From assembly GCA_023151315.1 (NCBI GenBank), contig JAKLJE010000031.1:1-54746 (forward strand): DNA of 54,746 nucleotides. Direction: 5' to 3'. A program made the position numbers and the translations under genes. Shown here piece after piece: positions 28,679-37,449 of the stretch. Position 1 is the stretch's first letter; each line of letters starts with the position of its first letter. Source of the stretch: Bacteroidia bacterium (GTDB taxonomy: Bacteria > Bacteroidota > Bacteroidia > Palsa-965). Under the pieces are notes generated by a model. That model saw nothing but the letters and a program-made list of their open reading frames with translations, ran no database searches and was not told the origin of the DNA.

Positions 28679-29676
28679 TATCCGCCAATGGCAACCATTG
28701 CGCGTTGATTTATATCCGAAGGTACGTCAGCATTGTCATCTGAAGGCTCATAACCTGCACGGATTGCTTTCTTTTTCTCAACCGACTTTCTGATGAGAGG
28801 TTCCAAGGCCTCACCGTTTCGCAATGCCGCTAACAAATCGGTTTCGGCTCCGGAAAACAAACAGTTTCTCATTTTGCCGTCGGCAGTCAGTCTCAAACGG
28901 TTACAGGTATCACAGAACGGATTCGTGATGGAACTGATTACGGCAAACGAACCGGCAAACCCATCTACACGGAAATGTCGCGCAGTGTCATTCGGCCCGT
29001 CAATCTGTCGCGTTACCTTTTCACCATACACGTTTCTCGCTGCATTCAGAATATCTTCATAACTCACGCAACGCGATTTGTCCCATTTGTTTCCATCGAA
29101 AGGCATGAACTCAATAAACCGGAACTCCACATTCCTATGCCTGGTATACTCTATGAAATCAATGAGCTCATCGTCATTCATTCCTTTTACAAGAACTGCG
29201 TTAAGCTTGAGTTTGAAATTCCGTTTCTGAAGCATTTCTATGTTCCGAAGGATACGTTCTGCATAATCTCTCCGCACAATTGATTTCATTCGTTCAGGAT
29301 TGAATGTATCAATACTTACATTCAACGCACGTATGCCGCATTCTTCAAACACATCAACAAACTGATCCACGAGAACGGCATTAGTAGTAATTGCTAGCTC
29401 CACTCCCATTCCGGAAAGTGCTCTGATAATTTCAGCTGCATCTTTCCTGACCAGAGGTTCTCCGCCGGTTAAGCGGATCTTGCGTACGCCCAAACGTACA
29501 AACTCAGAAGCAATGGCAATAACTTCGTCTTTCTGCATGTAAGAACTTCCCGGCTTGAGTTCAATACCCTGCTCAGGCATGCAATACACACAACGCAGAT
29601 TGCATCTCTCCGTAAGAGAGATCCGCAAATAATCATGTTTGCGTCCGAATGTATCAACGAGTGGCTGAACGTTCAT
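28678..29676 (-). CDS. moaA: GTP 3',8-cyclase
   Basis: Radical SAM enzyme converting GTP to 3',8-cH2GTP, the first step of Moco synthesis. 332 residues. The N-terminal [4Fe-4S] site CNLRCVYC is Cys25-29-32. The C-terminal cluster FCDTCNRLRL...RNC is near residues 262-279, and the catalytic GG tail is present (ends AIGG). It sits outside the main Moco operon, between the hemerythrin gene and the fnr gene with one-base overlaps on both sides, so it shares the FNR-type promoter at 30399. Confidence 0.96.
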   Translation of the reverse strand: MNVQPLVDTFGRKHDYLRISLTERCNLRCVYCMPEQGIELKPGSSYMQKDEVIAIASEFVRLGVRKIRLTGGEPLVRKDAAEIIRALSGMGVELAITTNAVLVDQFVDVFEECGIRALNVSIDTFNPERMKSIVRRDYAERILRNIEMLQKRNFKLKLNAVLVKGMNDDELIDFIEYTRHRNVEFRFIEFMPFDGNKWDKSRCVSYEDILNAARNVYGEKVTRQIDGPNDTARHFRVDGFAGSFAVISSITNPFCDTCNRLRLTADGKMRNCLFSGAETDLLAALRNGEALEPLIRKSVEKKKAIRAGYEPSDDNADVPSDINQRAMVAIGG

Positions 29677-30350
29677 TACTTCAGTTTTTTCATTGCCTGT
29701 TCGCTTACCGCCAGTTCCTCAGTGCTCATAAGTTTGTGCGCCAAAGGAAACAGTGTGTAGTCCTCTCTAAAGATATGCAGTTTCAGCAATTCTGTCAATT
29801 CACGGGCATTATCGCTGGCTGTATCGAGTATCAGTGAACGTGACGCCGGGTCAAGAATACGTGTCGCCAGTCCGTACAGATTGAACGACAACGCTCCCAA
29901 TTGCACAAAACGATGATGATCGTCCTCCATGATCTCAATTGCCGTTGTCGGGTTCTCTCCTACACTGTGTTCGCCGGCTTTCATAAGCTTTTCGCGCAAT
30001 ACAGGGAAAAAGTGCTTTTCCTCACGTGCATTATGCAAAAGCAAATGTGCATCAAAGAACTTGTAGAACGCCGCGAAAGCACTGTTTATCTCGGGATTCA
30101 TTTTGTATCCCGAAGCACGATAATCGCTTATAGCTTTGTCAAACTGATCGGTAACTTTCAGTAACTCCTGATGTTCTTTCATCAGCAACTGAATCGCAGG
30201 GTGCATCTCTTCAAACGGCACACCTCCCACTGCCGGAGGTGCATAAGCTTCAGGCGGATCAAACGGTGTGTGCTCTTCTGTATCCAGTTCCTTTTCGACG
30301 ATACGCTTCAGCGGATCAATCTTGTTCAATTCCTGCATGTCGATTTCCAT
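29676..30350 (-). CDS. Hemerythrin-domain protein
   Basis: 224 residues. Residues about 45-205 form a hemerythrin HHE domain with likely iron ligands in MKEHQELL, HLLLHNAREEKHFFPVL, EDDHHRF and HIFREDYTLFP. The N-terminal 40 residues are Pro/Glu-rich and unstructured. Such proteins bind or sense O2 or NO. It heads the four-gene operon with moaA, fnr and the heme-copper-like gene, and its promoter has the FNR-type operator. It differs from Ric in lacking the CCGG domain. Confidence 0.85.
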   Translation of the reverse strand: MEIDMQELNKIDPLKRIVEKELDTEEHTPFDPPEAYAPPAVGGVPFEEMHPAIQLLMKEHQELLKVTDQFDKAISDYRASGYKMNPEINSAFAAFYKFFDAHLLLHNAREEKHFFPVLREKLMKAGEHSVGENPTTAIEIMEDDHHRFVQLGALSFNLYGLATRILDPASRSLILDTASDNARELTELLKLHIFREDYTLFPLAHKLMSTEELAVSEQAMKKLK

Positions 30351-30367
30351 AGCGTTATGTTTAAAGG

Positions 30368-30375
30368 CAAATTAC
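30368..30375 (-). promoter_or_regulatory. -7-like box of the hemerythrin-moaA operon (GTAATTTG)
   Basis: The TTTG end matches; the TA part is GT. The end of the box is 36.5 bp from the operator centre, the same as at modE and ric. It lies 18 bp upstream of the ATG. Confidence 0.4.
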
Positions 30376-30398
30376 GGGGTTCCTGACAAATCATGTTA

Positions 30399-30410
30399 TG
30401 ATATATATCA
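30399..30410. promoter_or_regulatory. FNR/CRP-type operator of the hemerythrin-moaA operon
   Basis: TGATATATATCA, perfect palindrome, 49 bp upstream of the hemerythrin ATG and with the common spacing to the -7-like box. Confidence 0.65.
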
Positions 30411-30434
30411 TTTCTTAAACTGATTAGCATTACG

Positions 30435-31454
30435 CTACCATGGATTTGAATAAGCAGGATTACCGGCGAGAGAAGTATCCGTCAGACATCGCAGAAATGC
30501 AACGAGATCCGACATTTCCTGCACGCTCAGATTCAAACCGTACACGTGATTCGGTTTTGTCATGATCGGATCCACAGTTGAAGTAATATTCACTCCCGTG
30601 TTGTAAAACATTACGACATCCTCCAGCGTAGCGAAACGTCCGTCATGCATATACGGGGCTGTTAACGCCACATTACGCAGCGACGGAGTTTTGTATTTCC
30701 CCATATCAGAAGGATCCCCGGTTTCACCATATACACCCCAGGTTTGCGGATTGTAAACTGAATCAAGCCCGTTGTTGTGAAAGCGATTATCTGTAAATAA
30801 ACCAACAGGATGACAATGAAAACAGTCGCCACGCTCCGAGTTGAAAATTGAATAGCCGCTCAGTTCCTGCATATTCAGCATTTCCACGAAACCCATATAG
30901 CGGTCGAACCTGGAATCGAATGTCACTATTGATCTGACAAACTGTGCTAGTGCAAATGCCACCTCGCGTGATGTGATCACTTCTGTTCTGAACACTTTTT
31001 TAAATTCTGCACGATAGAACGTACTTGCATTCAGTCTGCTGATATCCGTTTGAAAAAACTGTTCAACTTCAAACATCATCGCATCCTCAAGTGTTCCCTG
31101 AACATGTCCGTTCCACAGAAAAGCAAAGTTCCAGCCGAGATTAATATGCGGCAGGCTGTTTACCGTTGAATCGCTGAAACTCAAGTTCTGATTGTGACAG
31201 GAAGAACAGCTTTGTCCGTTATTCGACAATAACGTATCATAATACAATCTCCTCCCCAACGCAACTCCTTCGACTGTCATAGGATTGGCCCCGTTCTCCG
31301 GCAATTGCGGAATCCAACCCGGGTAAACAACTTCATAAGGCGTCAGCGCCGGCGGTTGCGGCTCGCTGACTTCTTCCTTGCGGCAGGAATAGATCAACGT
31401 AAATAATATCAATGAAACAACAATTATTCTCTTTGTTATCGTTGCCGTTTTCAT
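30435..31454 (-). CDS. MauG/MbnH-type diheme cytochrome c peroxidase lipoprotein
   Basis: About 339 residues from ATG 31454 (a TTG at 31460 is also in frame). The lipobox ends at Cys24. Two c-type heme sites are CSSCH at about 83-87 and CFHCH near 215, with the CCP-type segments YYDTLLSNNG, LAQFVRSIV, FRTPSLRNV-like YKTPSLRNVALTAPYMHDG and the TLEDVVMFYNTG helix. The family includes peroxidases and MauG-like post-translational oxidases. The adjacent MbnP gene, 2 bp upstream, points to the MbnH subgroup, which oxidises a Trp of MbnP. Confidence 0.88.
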   Translation of the reverse strand: MKTATITKRIIVVSLILFTLIYSCRKEEVSEPQPPALTPYEVVYPGWIPQLPENGANPMTVEGVALGRRLYYDTLLSNNGQSCSSCHNQNLSFSDSTVNSLPHINLGWNFAFLWNGHVQGTLEDAMMFEVEQFFQTDISRLNASTFYRAEFKKVFRTEVITSREVAFALAQFVRSIVTFDSRFDRYMGFVEMLNMQELSGYSIFNSERGDCFHCHPVGLFTDNRFHNNGLDSVYNPQTWGVYGETGDPSDMGKYKTPSLRNVALTAPYMHDGRFATLEDVVMFYNTGVNITSTVDPIMTKPNHVYGLNLSVQEMSDLVAFLRCLTDTSLAGNPAYSNPW

Positions 31455-31456
31455 GA

Positions 31457-32182
31457 TCAATTGTTTTGTTGTAATGAAAATATATCGCTGCCGTTGTCCC
31501 TGATTTTACCCATGAGCAATTGATTGCCCATAGTGTAATTCCCATCGTTGATGAAACTGTACGTGTGAGGATTCTGAAACCACTCATTAACATCCATTGT
31601 CAGTGTTGCAGTATGATTGATGTATTTCAATGCAAGCTGCGAATTGGTACTGCATGTGGGTAAAACCGAATCTGATCCGAGATGAACAGCAAAACCCCAC
31701 AATGCAGCACCTTGAAAGTGACCTTCCAGTTTGATAAAGTGATATCCTCCTCCCATGAATTCCGGCCATGCCATTCCTGCATTTTCCATTGTGTTGGGCA
31801 AGTATCCATACTCGTTACGATTCGAATCAATCCCAACATTACATGTCATTCTGTAATAGCTTCCGGGAGCGATACTGTCCAGATGAATTATCATTTGAGG
31901 ATTTTCGCGCGCATTTACATAGTAAATGCCATCATCATGATATCGCGATCCATTCGATCCGTAAAGTGTAATTCCTGAGATGTAGTATTCAAGATGTTCT
32001 ACCTGATAAGATTCACCTGCCGCATTCTGATAGATCAAGGTATCATAGAGCAACGGACCATTACCGCAATTGTGCAGAACCTGAATACGCAACTCCGCAT
32101 ACTCGGGATCATAAGATTCCGTTCGGCAGGAAGCAAATACCATCGCGATGATTACAGAAATAATGCAGACCGATTTTTTCAT
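31457..32182 (-). CDS. MbnP-family periplasmic lipoprotein
   Basis: 241 residues with lipobox VFASC (Cys19). It has the MbnP layout: LRIQVLHNCGNGPLLYDT, then a segment YQVEHLEYYISGI, GMAWPEFMGGGYHFIKLEG (the region holding the family's conserved Trp), and a final LTMDVNEWFQNP. MbnP proteins bind copper after MbnH converts a Trp to kynurenine. Candidate Trp residues are those in MAWPEF and NEWFQNP. It is cotranscribed with the diheme gene and probably with the porin and narK genes upstream. Confidence 0.8.
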   Translation of the reverse strand: MKKSVCIISVIIAMVFASCRTESYDPEYAELRIQVLHNCGNGPLLYDTLIYQNAAGESYQVEHLEYYISGITLYGSNGSRYHDDGIYYVNARENPQMIIHLDSIAPGSYYRMTCNVGIDSNRNEYGYLPNTMENAGMAWPEFMGGGYHFIKLEGHFQGAALWGFAVHLGSDSVLPTCSTNSQLALKYINHTATLTMDVNEWFQNPHTYSFINDGNYTMGNQLLMGKIRDNGSDIFSLQQNN

Positions 32183-32230
32183 GACAAAAAGAACGCCCCA
32201 TACAAATCGGAGGCGCTGAGTTGATGTTGG

Positions 32231-33604
32231 TTATTTTTCTGACTTAAAAATGCCCGGCTTGAAGATCACCATAGCGTAAGCCCAGTTGTTCAGACCTTCA
32301 TACTTTCCTCCTGCTCTCTGAAAAGCCATACTCTCAGTTGCCAGCATGTGTGAATATCCAAACTGAAAGTTTACTCCTTTGGTAAGCTTGTAATTGAAAG
32401 TGATATCAATCTCAGTTCCCATGCCCGGTGAAGCAGCTTTAATTGCACCTGTATTAGCCAAAGTGGAATCGTCAAGAATATCTGCAGCGGCCATGAAATA
32501 ATGCACATCCGCCTGTACCCAGTAATTCTCGGAGTTGTAACGAACTTTCACGTATGGATTGATAAGTCCTGTTTGGCCGATATAATTGCCCACATAGAAA
32601 TAATCCATGTAACCGTTGAACTTGTGGTTCGTTCCGTAATACGGATTGAATGCATGGTTCACTTCATTGTAAGCTTTTGTCGTATCTGTCTGACTGTTTC
32701 CTGAAATGTACTCGCCACCCAGAGTAAACCCGAATGCCTTTGATGGCATGAACGTGAACTCAAGTGCTCCGTACATCCCCATTACCGATTTAGGAGTTGT
32801 ATCATTCGCCAGACTTGTCATTGAGTTCTCTTTACCGAACTGGCCGTAAGCTGCAGCATTCAATGCCATTTTGTTGTAAGCATCTTTACCTTCTCCTTCG
32901 ACTTTCTTCCAGGTAAAACGGAATCCTGCTGTCTGACTGAAAACGGTATAGAAATTCTGAACACCCTGATAGTTCGTATAGTTAAACTGCTTTCCGTGAT
33001 TGAGGAACAAAACGCTCAAACCCATGTTCGGATTGAAGTTGCGGTGATACCAAACGTAACTCATGGTCTTGTAGTTCAACGCCGATCCGAACGAAGTGGT
33101 ATTGGTTTGGACTTTATTCTGATTGTATGTTAATCCGATGTGCAACGTATTCACTGTATCGGAGAACATGATCAGTGCAGCGTCGTGACTGCGCGCTTGC
33201 ATTGCCCAATCCAGATTACCGAGTATGCGTGCATCATCATAATCAAGTTCCTGCCGTCCGATACGTGTACTCCAATGATTATTGAATGAATACTCTCCCC
33301 AACCTTCATGCAACATAATTTTTCCGTCTGCACGGGAGATCTGCGCAGTATCACCCCAAACTCTGACATCCTGAACGGAGAAGAACGTTTTGAACTTGTC
33401 TGCCTTATGCGAGAAGATGAGACGACTGCGTTGCTCAATGTAAAAAGCTGCCGGCTGATCGTCTTTCTGAATAAGATTTCCGAATCCATGCCTGTAGTCG
33501 GCACGTGTGATTACTTGTCCGTCCACACTGAACTGTGCAGAAACGGTTCCGGCTGTCAACAGTAACCCCGCTGCTGCTGCCGTAATGTAACTTACCTTTT
33601 TCAT
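32231..33604 (-). CDS. Alginate-export-family outer-membrane porin
   Basis: About 457 residues from ATG 33604; the frame extends further but only as noise within the end of narK. Signal peptide 1-23 (ending VSAQ). The body is a series of amphipathic strands with RLIFSHK, WGEYSFNNHWSTRIGRQEL, NFNPNMGLSVLFLN and an aromatic end, like AlgE/alginate_exp porins of Bacteroidota. The alginate label is only a family name; next to narK, a nitrate/nitrite pore in the outer membrane is more plausible (inference). Confidence 0.75.
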   Translation of the reverse strand: MKKVSYITAAAAGLLLTAGTVSAQFSVDGQVITRADYRHGFGNLIQKDDQPAAFYIEQRSRLIFSHKADKFKTFFSVQDVRVWGDTAQISRADGKIMLHEGWGEYSFNNHWSTRIGRQELDYDDARILGNLDWAMQARSHDAALIMFSDTVNTLHIGLTYNQNKVQTNTTSFGSALNYKTMSYVWYHRNFNPNMGLSVLFLNHGKQFNYTNYQGVQNFYTVFSQTAGFRFTWKKVEGEGKDAYNKMALNAAAYGQFGKENSMTSLANDTTPKSVMGMYGALEFTFMPSKAFGFTLGGEYISGNSQTDTTKAYNEVNHAFNPYYGTNHKFNGYMDYFYVGNYIGQTGLINPYVKVRYNSENYWVQADVHYFMAAADILDDSTLANTGAIKAASPGMGTEIDITFNYKLTKGVNFQFGYSHMLATESMAFQRAGGKYEGLNNWAYAMVIFKPGIFKSEK

Positions 33605-33630
33605 AAGTATGTGTATTGATTTAAGTTGAA

Positions 33631-35217
33631 TCAGCTCGGACGTTCGCATCCTTTGCGCTGATAGTAATACCAGTTGATAACTGTTGCAAGCACCGCGAAT
33701 GCCATAAGCCCCCAGAAGAACGAATTGGCGTTTCCTTTGCTTCCGATGATTGCACCCAATGATGCAGAGAAAATAAATGGTCCGTAAGCAGCAATCGCTC
33801 CTGTCCACCCGATAACACCGGCTGCCTGACGTTGGTTATGTGCAAACACAATCGGATACTGCCGGAATGTAGCTGCGTTTCCGATTCCGGTGAAGAAGAA
33901 CAGACCCAGCATCACACCAACGAACATCGGGAATTGTTCCATGCTCGTAGGAGCAACAAGACCCATACTGGCAAGCATCACAGTTCCGGTTATCATGCCG
34001 ATTCCGCATAAAGTGGTCAGCACGGCTCCGCCTGTTTTATCAGCAATGAAACCGAAAATAACACGGCTTGCAGAGCCGATCAGCGGTCCGTAGAATGCAA
34101 ACGCAAGCGGATCAGGTGCATTCGGGAAATTTCCGTAAAGCGATTTAATAAGCATTGGAAACGCAGCGGACAATCCTGCGAATCCTCCGAACGTCATCAC
34201 ATAAGTGATTGTGCAGAACCATGTGTGCTTGTCTTTGAAAATATCCAGCTGTTCGCGGATCGAAGCTTTTACCGGAACACTCTTCAGCGTAAACCAGCAC
34301 ACAAACGTCATGATCAACAGGAACGGAATGTACCAGAATGAAGCTGTCTGCAGCCAGATATTTTTTTCTTTCACAGCAACAGTACTTTCATCATACTGAC
34401 GGAGAATCTTCGCTCCTGCTTTCGGATTGATTTTTGAAATTACTTTCGCTTTCATCTTCGCAGGAATCGCTACGAATGCTTCAAGCTTGTTTCCGTTGTG
34501 CGCTTTAAGAATTGAATCTTTCTTCTTCTCAAGGGCTCCGATCAGTTTCGATTGTATTGCGGTATCCAGTGAAGTGAATATTTCCGCATGACGTGTAGAA
34601 TCAACTGCGGAAATTGTTGCCGTTGCCTCCTTCGGATCGATACTGGTGAACACTTCTGCAGCGCCGTAGCTTGCAAGACCGATCATCACAGGAGTCATGA
34701 ACTGAGCAACGCTCACACCGAAATTTCCTATACCGGCTTGAATACCGAGTGCGGTACCTTTAAGACGTTTAGGAAAAAACAGGTTGGTGCTCGGCATATA
34801 GCTGGAGAAGTCGCCGCCTCCGAATCCGGATGTGAATGCGAGAATCATAAACACCCAGAACGGTGTTGATGTATCCATTACTGCGAGACCGATACCTATC
34901 ACCGGTAAAAGTTTGATAAACGTTGCAATTGTGATCACATGCCGGGTACCGTAAATCGGAATCAGAAATGTGTGAATGATTCTAAGCGTACCTCCGGCCA
35001 GGCCGGGCATTGCGGCGAGCCAGAACAACTGATCAGTAGTAAACTTAAAACCGATTCCGGGTAATTTCACCACAACAGCGCTCATCATGAACCAGGTGGC
35101 AAAAGAGAATATCAGAGTAATAGTTGTAATCCATAGCGACTTCCACGCTCTCTTCTTACCTTCCTTTTCCCAGAATTCATTGTCCTCGGGATCCCATTTA
35201 TTGAGCCATGTTGACAT
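33631..35217 (-). CDS. narK: NarK-type nitrate/nitrite MFS transporter with periplasmic insertion
   Basis: 528 residues, 12 helices. Nitrate/nitrite porter signatures are GFGGGDFSSYMPS near residue 135-147 and the second repeat FGGFAGLSAAFPM. Odd: about 100 residues are inserted between helices 5 and 6 (roughly 185-285), predicted periplasmic, rich in Ala, Lys and Asp (for example KLIGALEKKKDSILKAHNG). This makes the protein longer than the usual 400-470. It lies 24 bp after the NarK-UspA gene and 26 bp before the porin gene, so these form one operon. Confidence 0.88.
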   Translation of the reverse strand: MSTWLNKWDPEDNEFWEKEGKKRAWKSLWITTITLIFSFATWFMMSAVVVKLPGIGFKFTTDQLFWLAAMPGLAGGTLRIIHTFLIPIYGTRHVITIATFIKLLPVIGIGLAVMDTSTPFWVFMILAFTSGFGGGDFSSYMPSTNLFFPKRLKGTALGIQAGIGNFGVSVAQFMTPVMIGLASYGAAEVFTSIDPKEATATISAVDSTRHAEIFTSLDTAIQSKLIGALEKKKDSILKAHNGNKLEAFVAIPAKMKAKVISKINPKAGAKILRQYDESTVAVKEKNIWLQTASFWYIPFLLIMTFVCWFTLKSVPVKASIREQLDIFKDKHTWFCTITYVMTFGGFAGLSAAFPMLIKSLYGNFPNAPDPLAFAFYGPLIGSASRVIFGFIADKTGGAVLTTLCGIGMITGTVMLASMGLVAPTSMEQFPMFVGVMLGLFFFTGIGNAATFRQYPIVFAHNQRQAAGVIGWTGAIAAYGPFIFSASLGAIIGSKGNANSFFWGLMAFAVLATVINWYYYQRKGCERPS

Positions 35218-35241
35218 AGATAATTGTATTTGGTGAATTGA

Positions 35242-36972
35242 TTAACGAACGATTCTAAGTATCGGGCAATGCGCATCTTTAAATACTTCGTATGTGCGGT
35301 TACCCATTAGCAGTTTTCCTAACGGTGAAGCTTTGTGACTTGCAAGAACAATCAGTTCTGCATTACGCTCTCGACTTATTGCAACAATTTCCTGGGCAAC
35401 ATCACCTTGACCGAATATCGGTTCAACTCTTTCCACTTTCAACTCCCGGAGTTTGCTCGATTCATTGAGCAGTATTTCACGACCCTCATTGATCCATGTC
35501 TGCCGGATATTTTCCCACTCCGGAGAATCAGTGGCGAGCACTCCCGTACTATGGAACTTTTCATTCACATACAGCAACAAGACGTTTGCGCCGGTGTGAT
35601 TTGCGAGATACGCCACCTGAGCGCGGGCTTTCTCCGCCAGTTCAGAATTTCCAACAGGATAAACAATGTTCTTGTATGCGAATGTTGCCGGATTGAGATC
35701 GGTTACCGGTATTTTAGTTAAACCGGAAGGAACGTGCGTCTGAATATCAAGTTCGATTTCATTCTGAACAACTTTAGCGCGTCCGCCTGGCCCAACCCAG
35801 GTTTTCGTCCACTTCTTCTGCGCAAAGTAGAGTACAACGAAAGCAACGATTGCAAGAACGATGAATGCGTAGAATCCGTATTGGAAAGTTCCTGTACTTC
35901 CTTTTGAAATTCCCATTGCGTTCGGAAGGAAGCTTCCACCCAGTGCTCCGATCTCTCCGATCATACTTCCTGCTACCGCTGTCGTAAGCGGCCAGCGTAA
36001 AGGAACCAGTTGAAACAACGCACCATTACCTGCGCCAAGTGCTGCGAAACAAAGCATAAACATTATCGTTGTCAGCATTAAGCCGATCGGGAAACTGCAC
36101 ACAAACATTGCAATAATCACTACTCCGAAAATTCCCATCAGCGTATTAATACCGCCCCATTTATCAGAAGCCCATCCGCCCACAACACGAACCGCACTTC
36201 CCATTAATGCAGCCAACATTGTCAACTGTCCTGCCTCGACTTTAGTTACACCGAACTGATCGTGAAAATATGTTGGCAGGAAGTTGGACAAACCGATAAA
36301 TCCACCGAATGTGATAATGTAAACGAGATTGAACACCCATCCGTCCTTCTGGAACAAACATGCGAGATGTTCCTTGAGTGATTGCTTTTCGCGATCCGGT
36401 GGCTCTTTGGCAAAGATGATCATCACCACAATAGGAATCAGCATGAACAAAGAAGCCATACCGTAAACAGCCTGCCACCCGAACTTCATAGCCAAAGGCG
36501 GCGCGAACAACATGGCAAGCACAGTTCCGCTGTTACCGGCTCCCGCAATACCCATTGCGAGTCCTTTGTATTTCGGCGGAAACCAACCCGAACCGAGAGA
36601 AAGTGCTACCCCGAAACTCGCTCCTGCTATTCCGAGCAGCACACCCATCTTAAGCACGTCTGAATAATCTTCCACCACATAATAACCGAACAGCATTGCA
36701 AAAAAGATCAGCGTCATTTCAGTAAGAGCTGCATTCTTTCTGCCGATATACTGCGCAAGCAGCCCTAAAGGAAAACGCATAATTGCACCGGCAAGAATCG
36801 GAACCGAAATCATGAAACCTTTCTGTTCCGGGGTGAGATTAAATGATTCACTGATGAATGGTGCCATTGCACCATTAAGAACCCAGATAGCGAAACAGAA
36901 GTCGAAGTAGAGGAACGCGGAGAACAGTGTTGGTGCGTGTCCTGCTTTCAGAAATGTTTTAAAGCTTCCCAT
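35242..36972 (-). CDS. NarK-type transporter fused to a UspA domain
   Basis: About 576 residues from ATG 36972 (the frame continues to a TTG at 37029, but the putative -7 box lies at 37017-37024, which would put transcription start downstream of it). Residues about 1-400 form a 12-helix MFS transporter with GIAGASFGVALSLGSGWFP and GGFIGLSNFLPTY. Residues about 420-576 are a universal stress protein fold (NIVYPVGNSELAEKA, GANVLLLYV, AELIVLASHKAS, CPILRIVR). The Usp ATP loop G2xG9xG(S/T) is degraded (ASHKAS...LMGNRT), so it probably does not bind ATP. It heads the narK-narK-porin-mbnP-mbnH unit. Confidence 0.87.
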   Translation of the reverse strand: MGSFKTFLKAGHAPTLFSAFLYFDFCFAIWVLNGAMAPFISESFNLTPEQKGFMISVPILAGAIMRFPLGLLAQYIGRKNAALTEMTLIFFAMLFGYYVVEDYSDVLKMGVLLGIAGASFGVALSLGSGWFPPKYKGLAMGIAGAGNSGTVLAMLFAPPLAMKFGWQAVYGMASLFMLIPIVVMIIFAKEPPDREKQSLKEHLACLFQKDGWVFNLVYIITFGGFIGLSNFLPTYFHDQFGVTKVEAGQLTMLAALMGSAVRVVGGWASDKWGGINTLMGIFGVVIIAMFVCSFPIGLMLTTIMFMLCFAALGAGNGALFQLVPLRWPLTTAVAGSMIGEIGALGGSFLPNAMGISKGSTGTFQYGFYAFIVLAIVAFVVLYFAQKKWTKTWVGPGGRAKVVQNEIELDIQTHVPSGLTKIPVTDLNPATFAYKNIVYPVGNSELAEKARAQVAYLANHTGANVLLLYVNEKFHSTGVLATDSPEWENIRQTWINEGREILLNESSKLRELKVERVEPIFGQGDVAQEIVAISRERNAELIVLASHKASPLGKLLMGNRTYEVFKDAHCPILRIVR

Positions 36973-37045
36973 ATACGTTTGATTTAACGGAACAAATGTA
37001 TCGGGCAGCTTCGGCGCAAAGTATGACAATTGACGCCGTACATTA

Positions 37046-37057
37046 TGATCTTTATCA
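37046..37057. promoter_or_regulatory. FNR/CRP-type site upstream of the narK-uspA gene
   Basis: TGATCTTTATCA, near-palindromic. Its centre is 34.5 bp from the end of a -7-like ATACTTTG (37024-37017) on the minus strand, 2 bp shorter than at the other promoters. Confidence 0.5.
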
Positions 37058-37240
37058 GAACATGGCTTACACCATATTTAATTTTCTTCTTGTCGCTACA
37101 ACCATTTCTTTGAGAATATCTTAAATAATAATGATTCAAAGAGGCAGAAAACAAATGGCGGCTTATTGGAGCGTTAAAGGCAAAACATGCAACACATCAT
37201 ATACAAAAGCGGCAAATCAGGTAATTAATCGACGGCAACA

Positions 37241-37252
37241 TGACATATATCA
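37241..37252. promoter_or_regulatory. FNR/CRP-type site, nar control region
   Basis: TGACATATATCA, followed by ATAAATATATT. It is too far from the cytochrome gene for class II activation, and might act from upstream or be repressing. Confidence 0.4.
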
Positions 37253-37333
37253 TATAAATATATTTTGTGATTTCAACTCACTTGAATGAAAGCAACTTAC
37301 GCCAAATCTCTTCGACTATCTTATATCATGTTC

Positions 37334-37345
37334 TGATTTATATCA
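37334..37345. promoter_or_regulatory. FNR/CRP-type site of the nar operon
   Basis: TGATTTATATCA, within a longer imperfect palindrome TATATCATGTTCTGATTTAT. It lies about 58 bp before the TTTG of a possible -7 box ending at 37398, which would be a class I position. Confidence 0.5.
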
Positions 37346-37449
37346 TATTCAAAATTGAGCCACCTCATTTTACCCGCGACACTCAAAAGCAACCTTTGTC
37401 CCGTGAGTTGTTTCGAAACACGTTCATTACTAAATCCAGAATAACAATT

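Larger units (their letters stand above)
37030..37449. promoter_or_regulatory. Divergent nar control region, 420 bp without genes
   Basis: A+T-rich region between the narK unit (minus) and the cytochrome c-narGHJI unit (plus). It holds three FNR-type palindromes: TGATCTTTATCA at 37046-37057, TGACATATATCA at 37241-37252 and TGATTTATATCA at 37334-37345. The last is 105 bp upstream of the cytochrome ATG; possible -7 boxes are TCATTTTA ending 37372 and AACCTTTG ending 37398. No ORF in it looks genuine. Confidence 0.65.
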
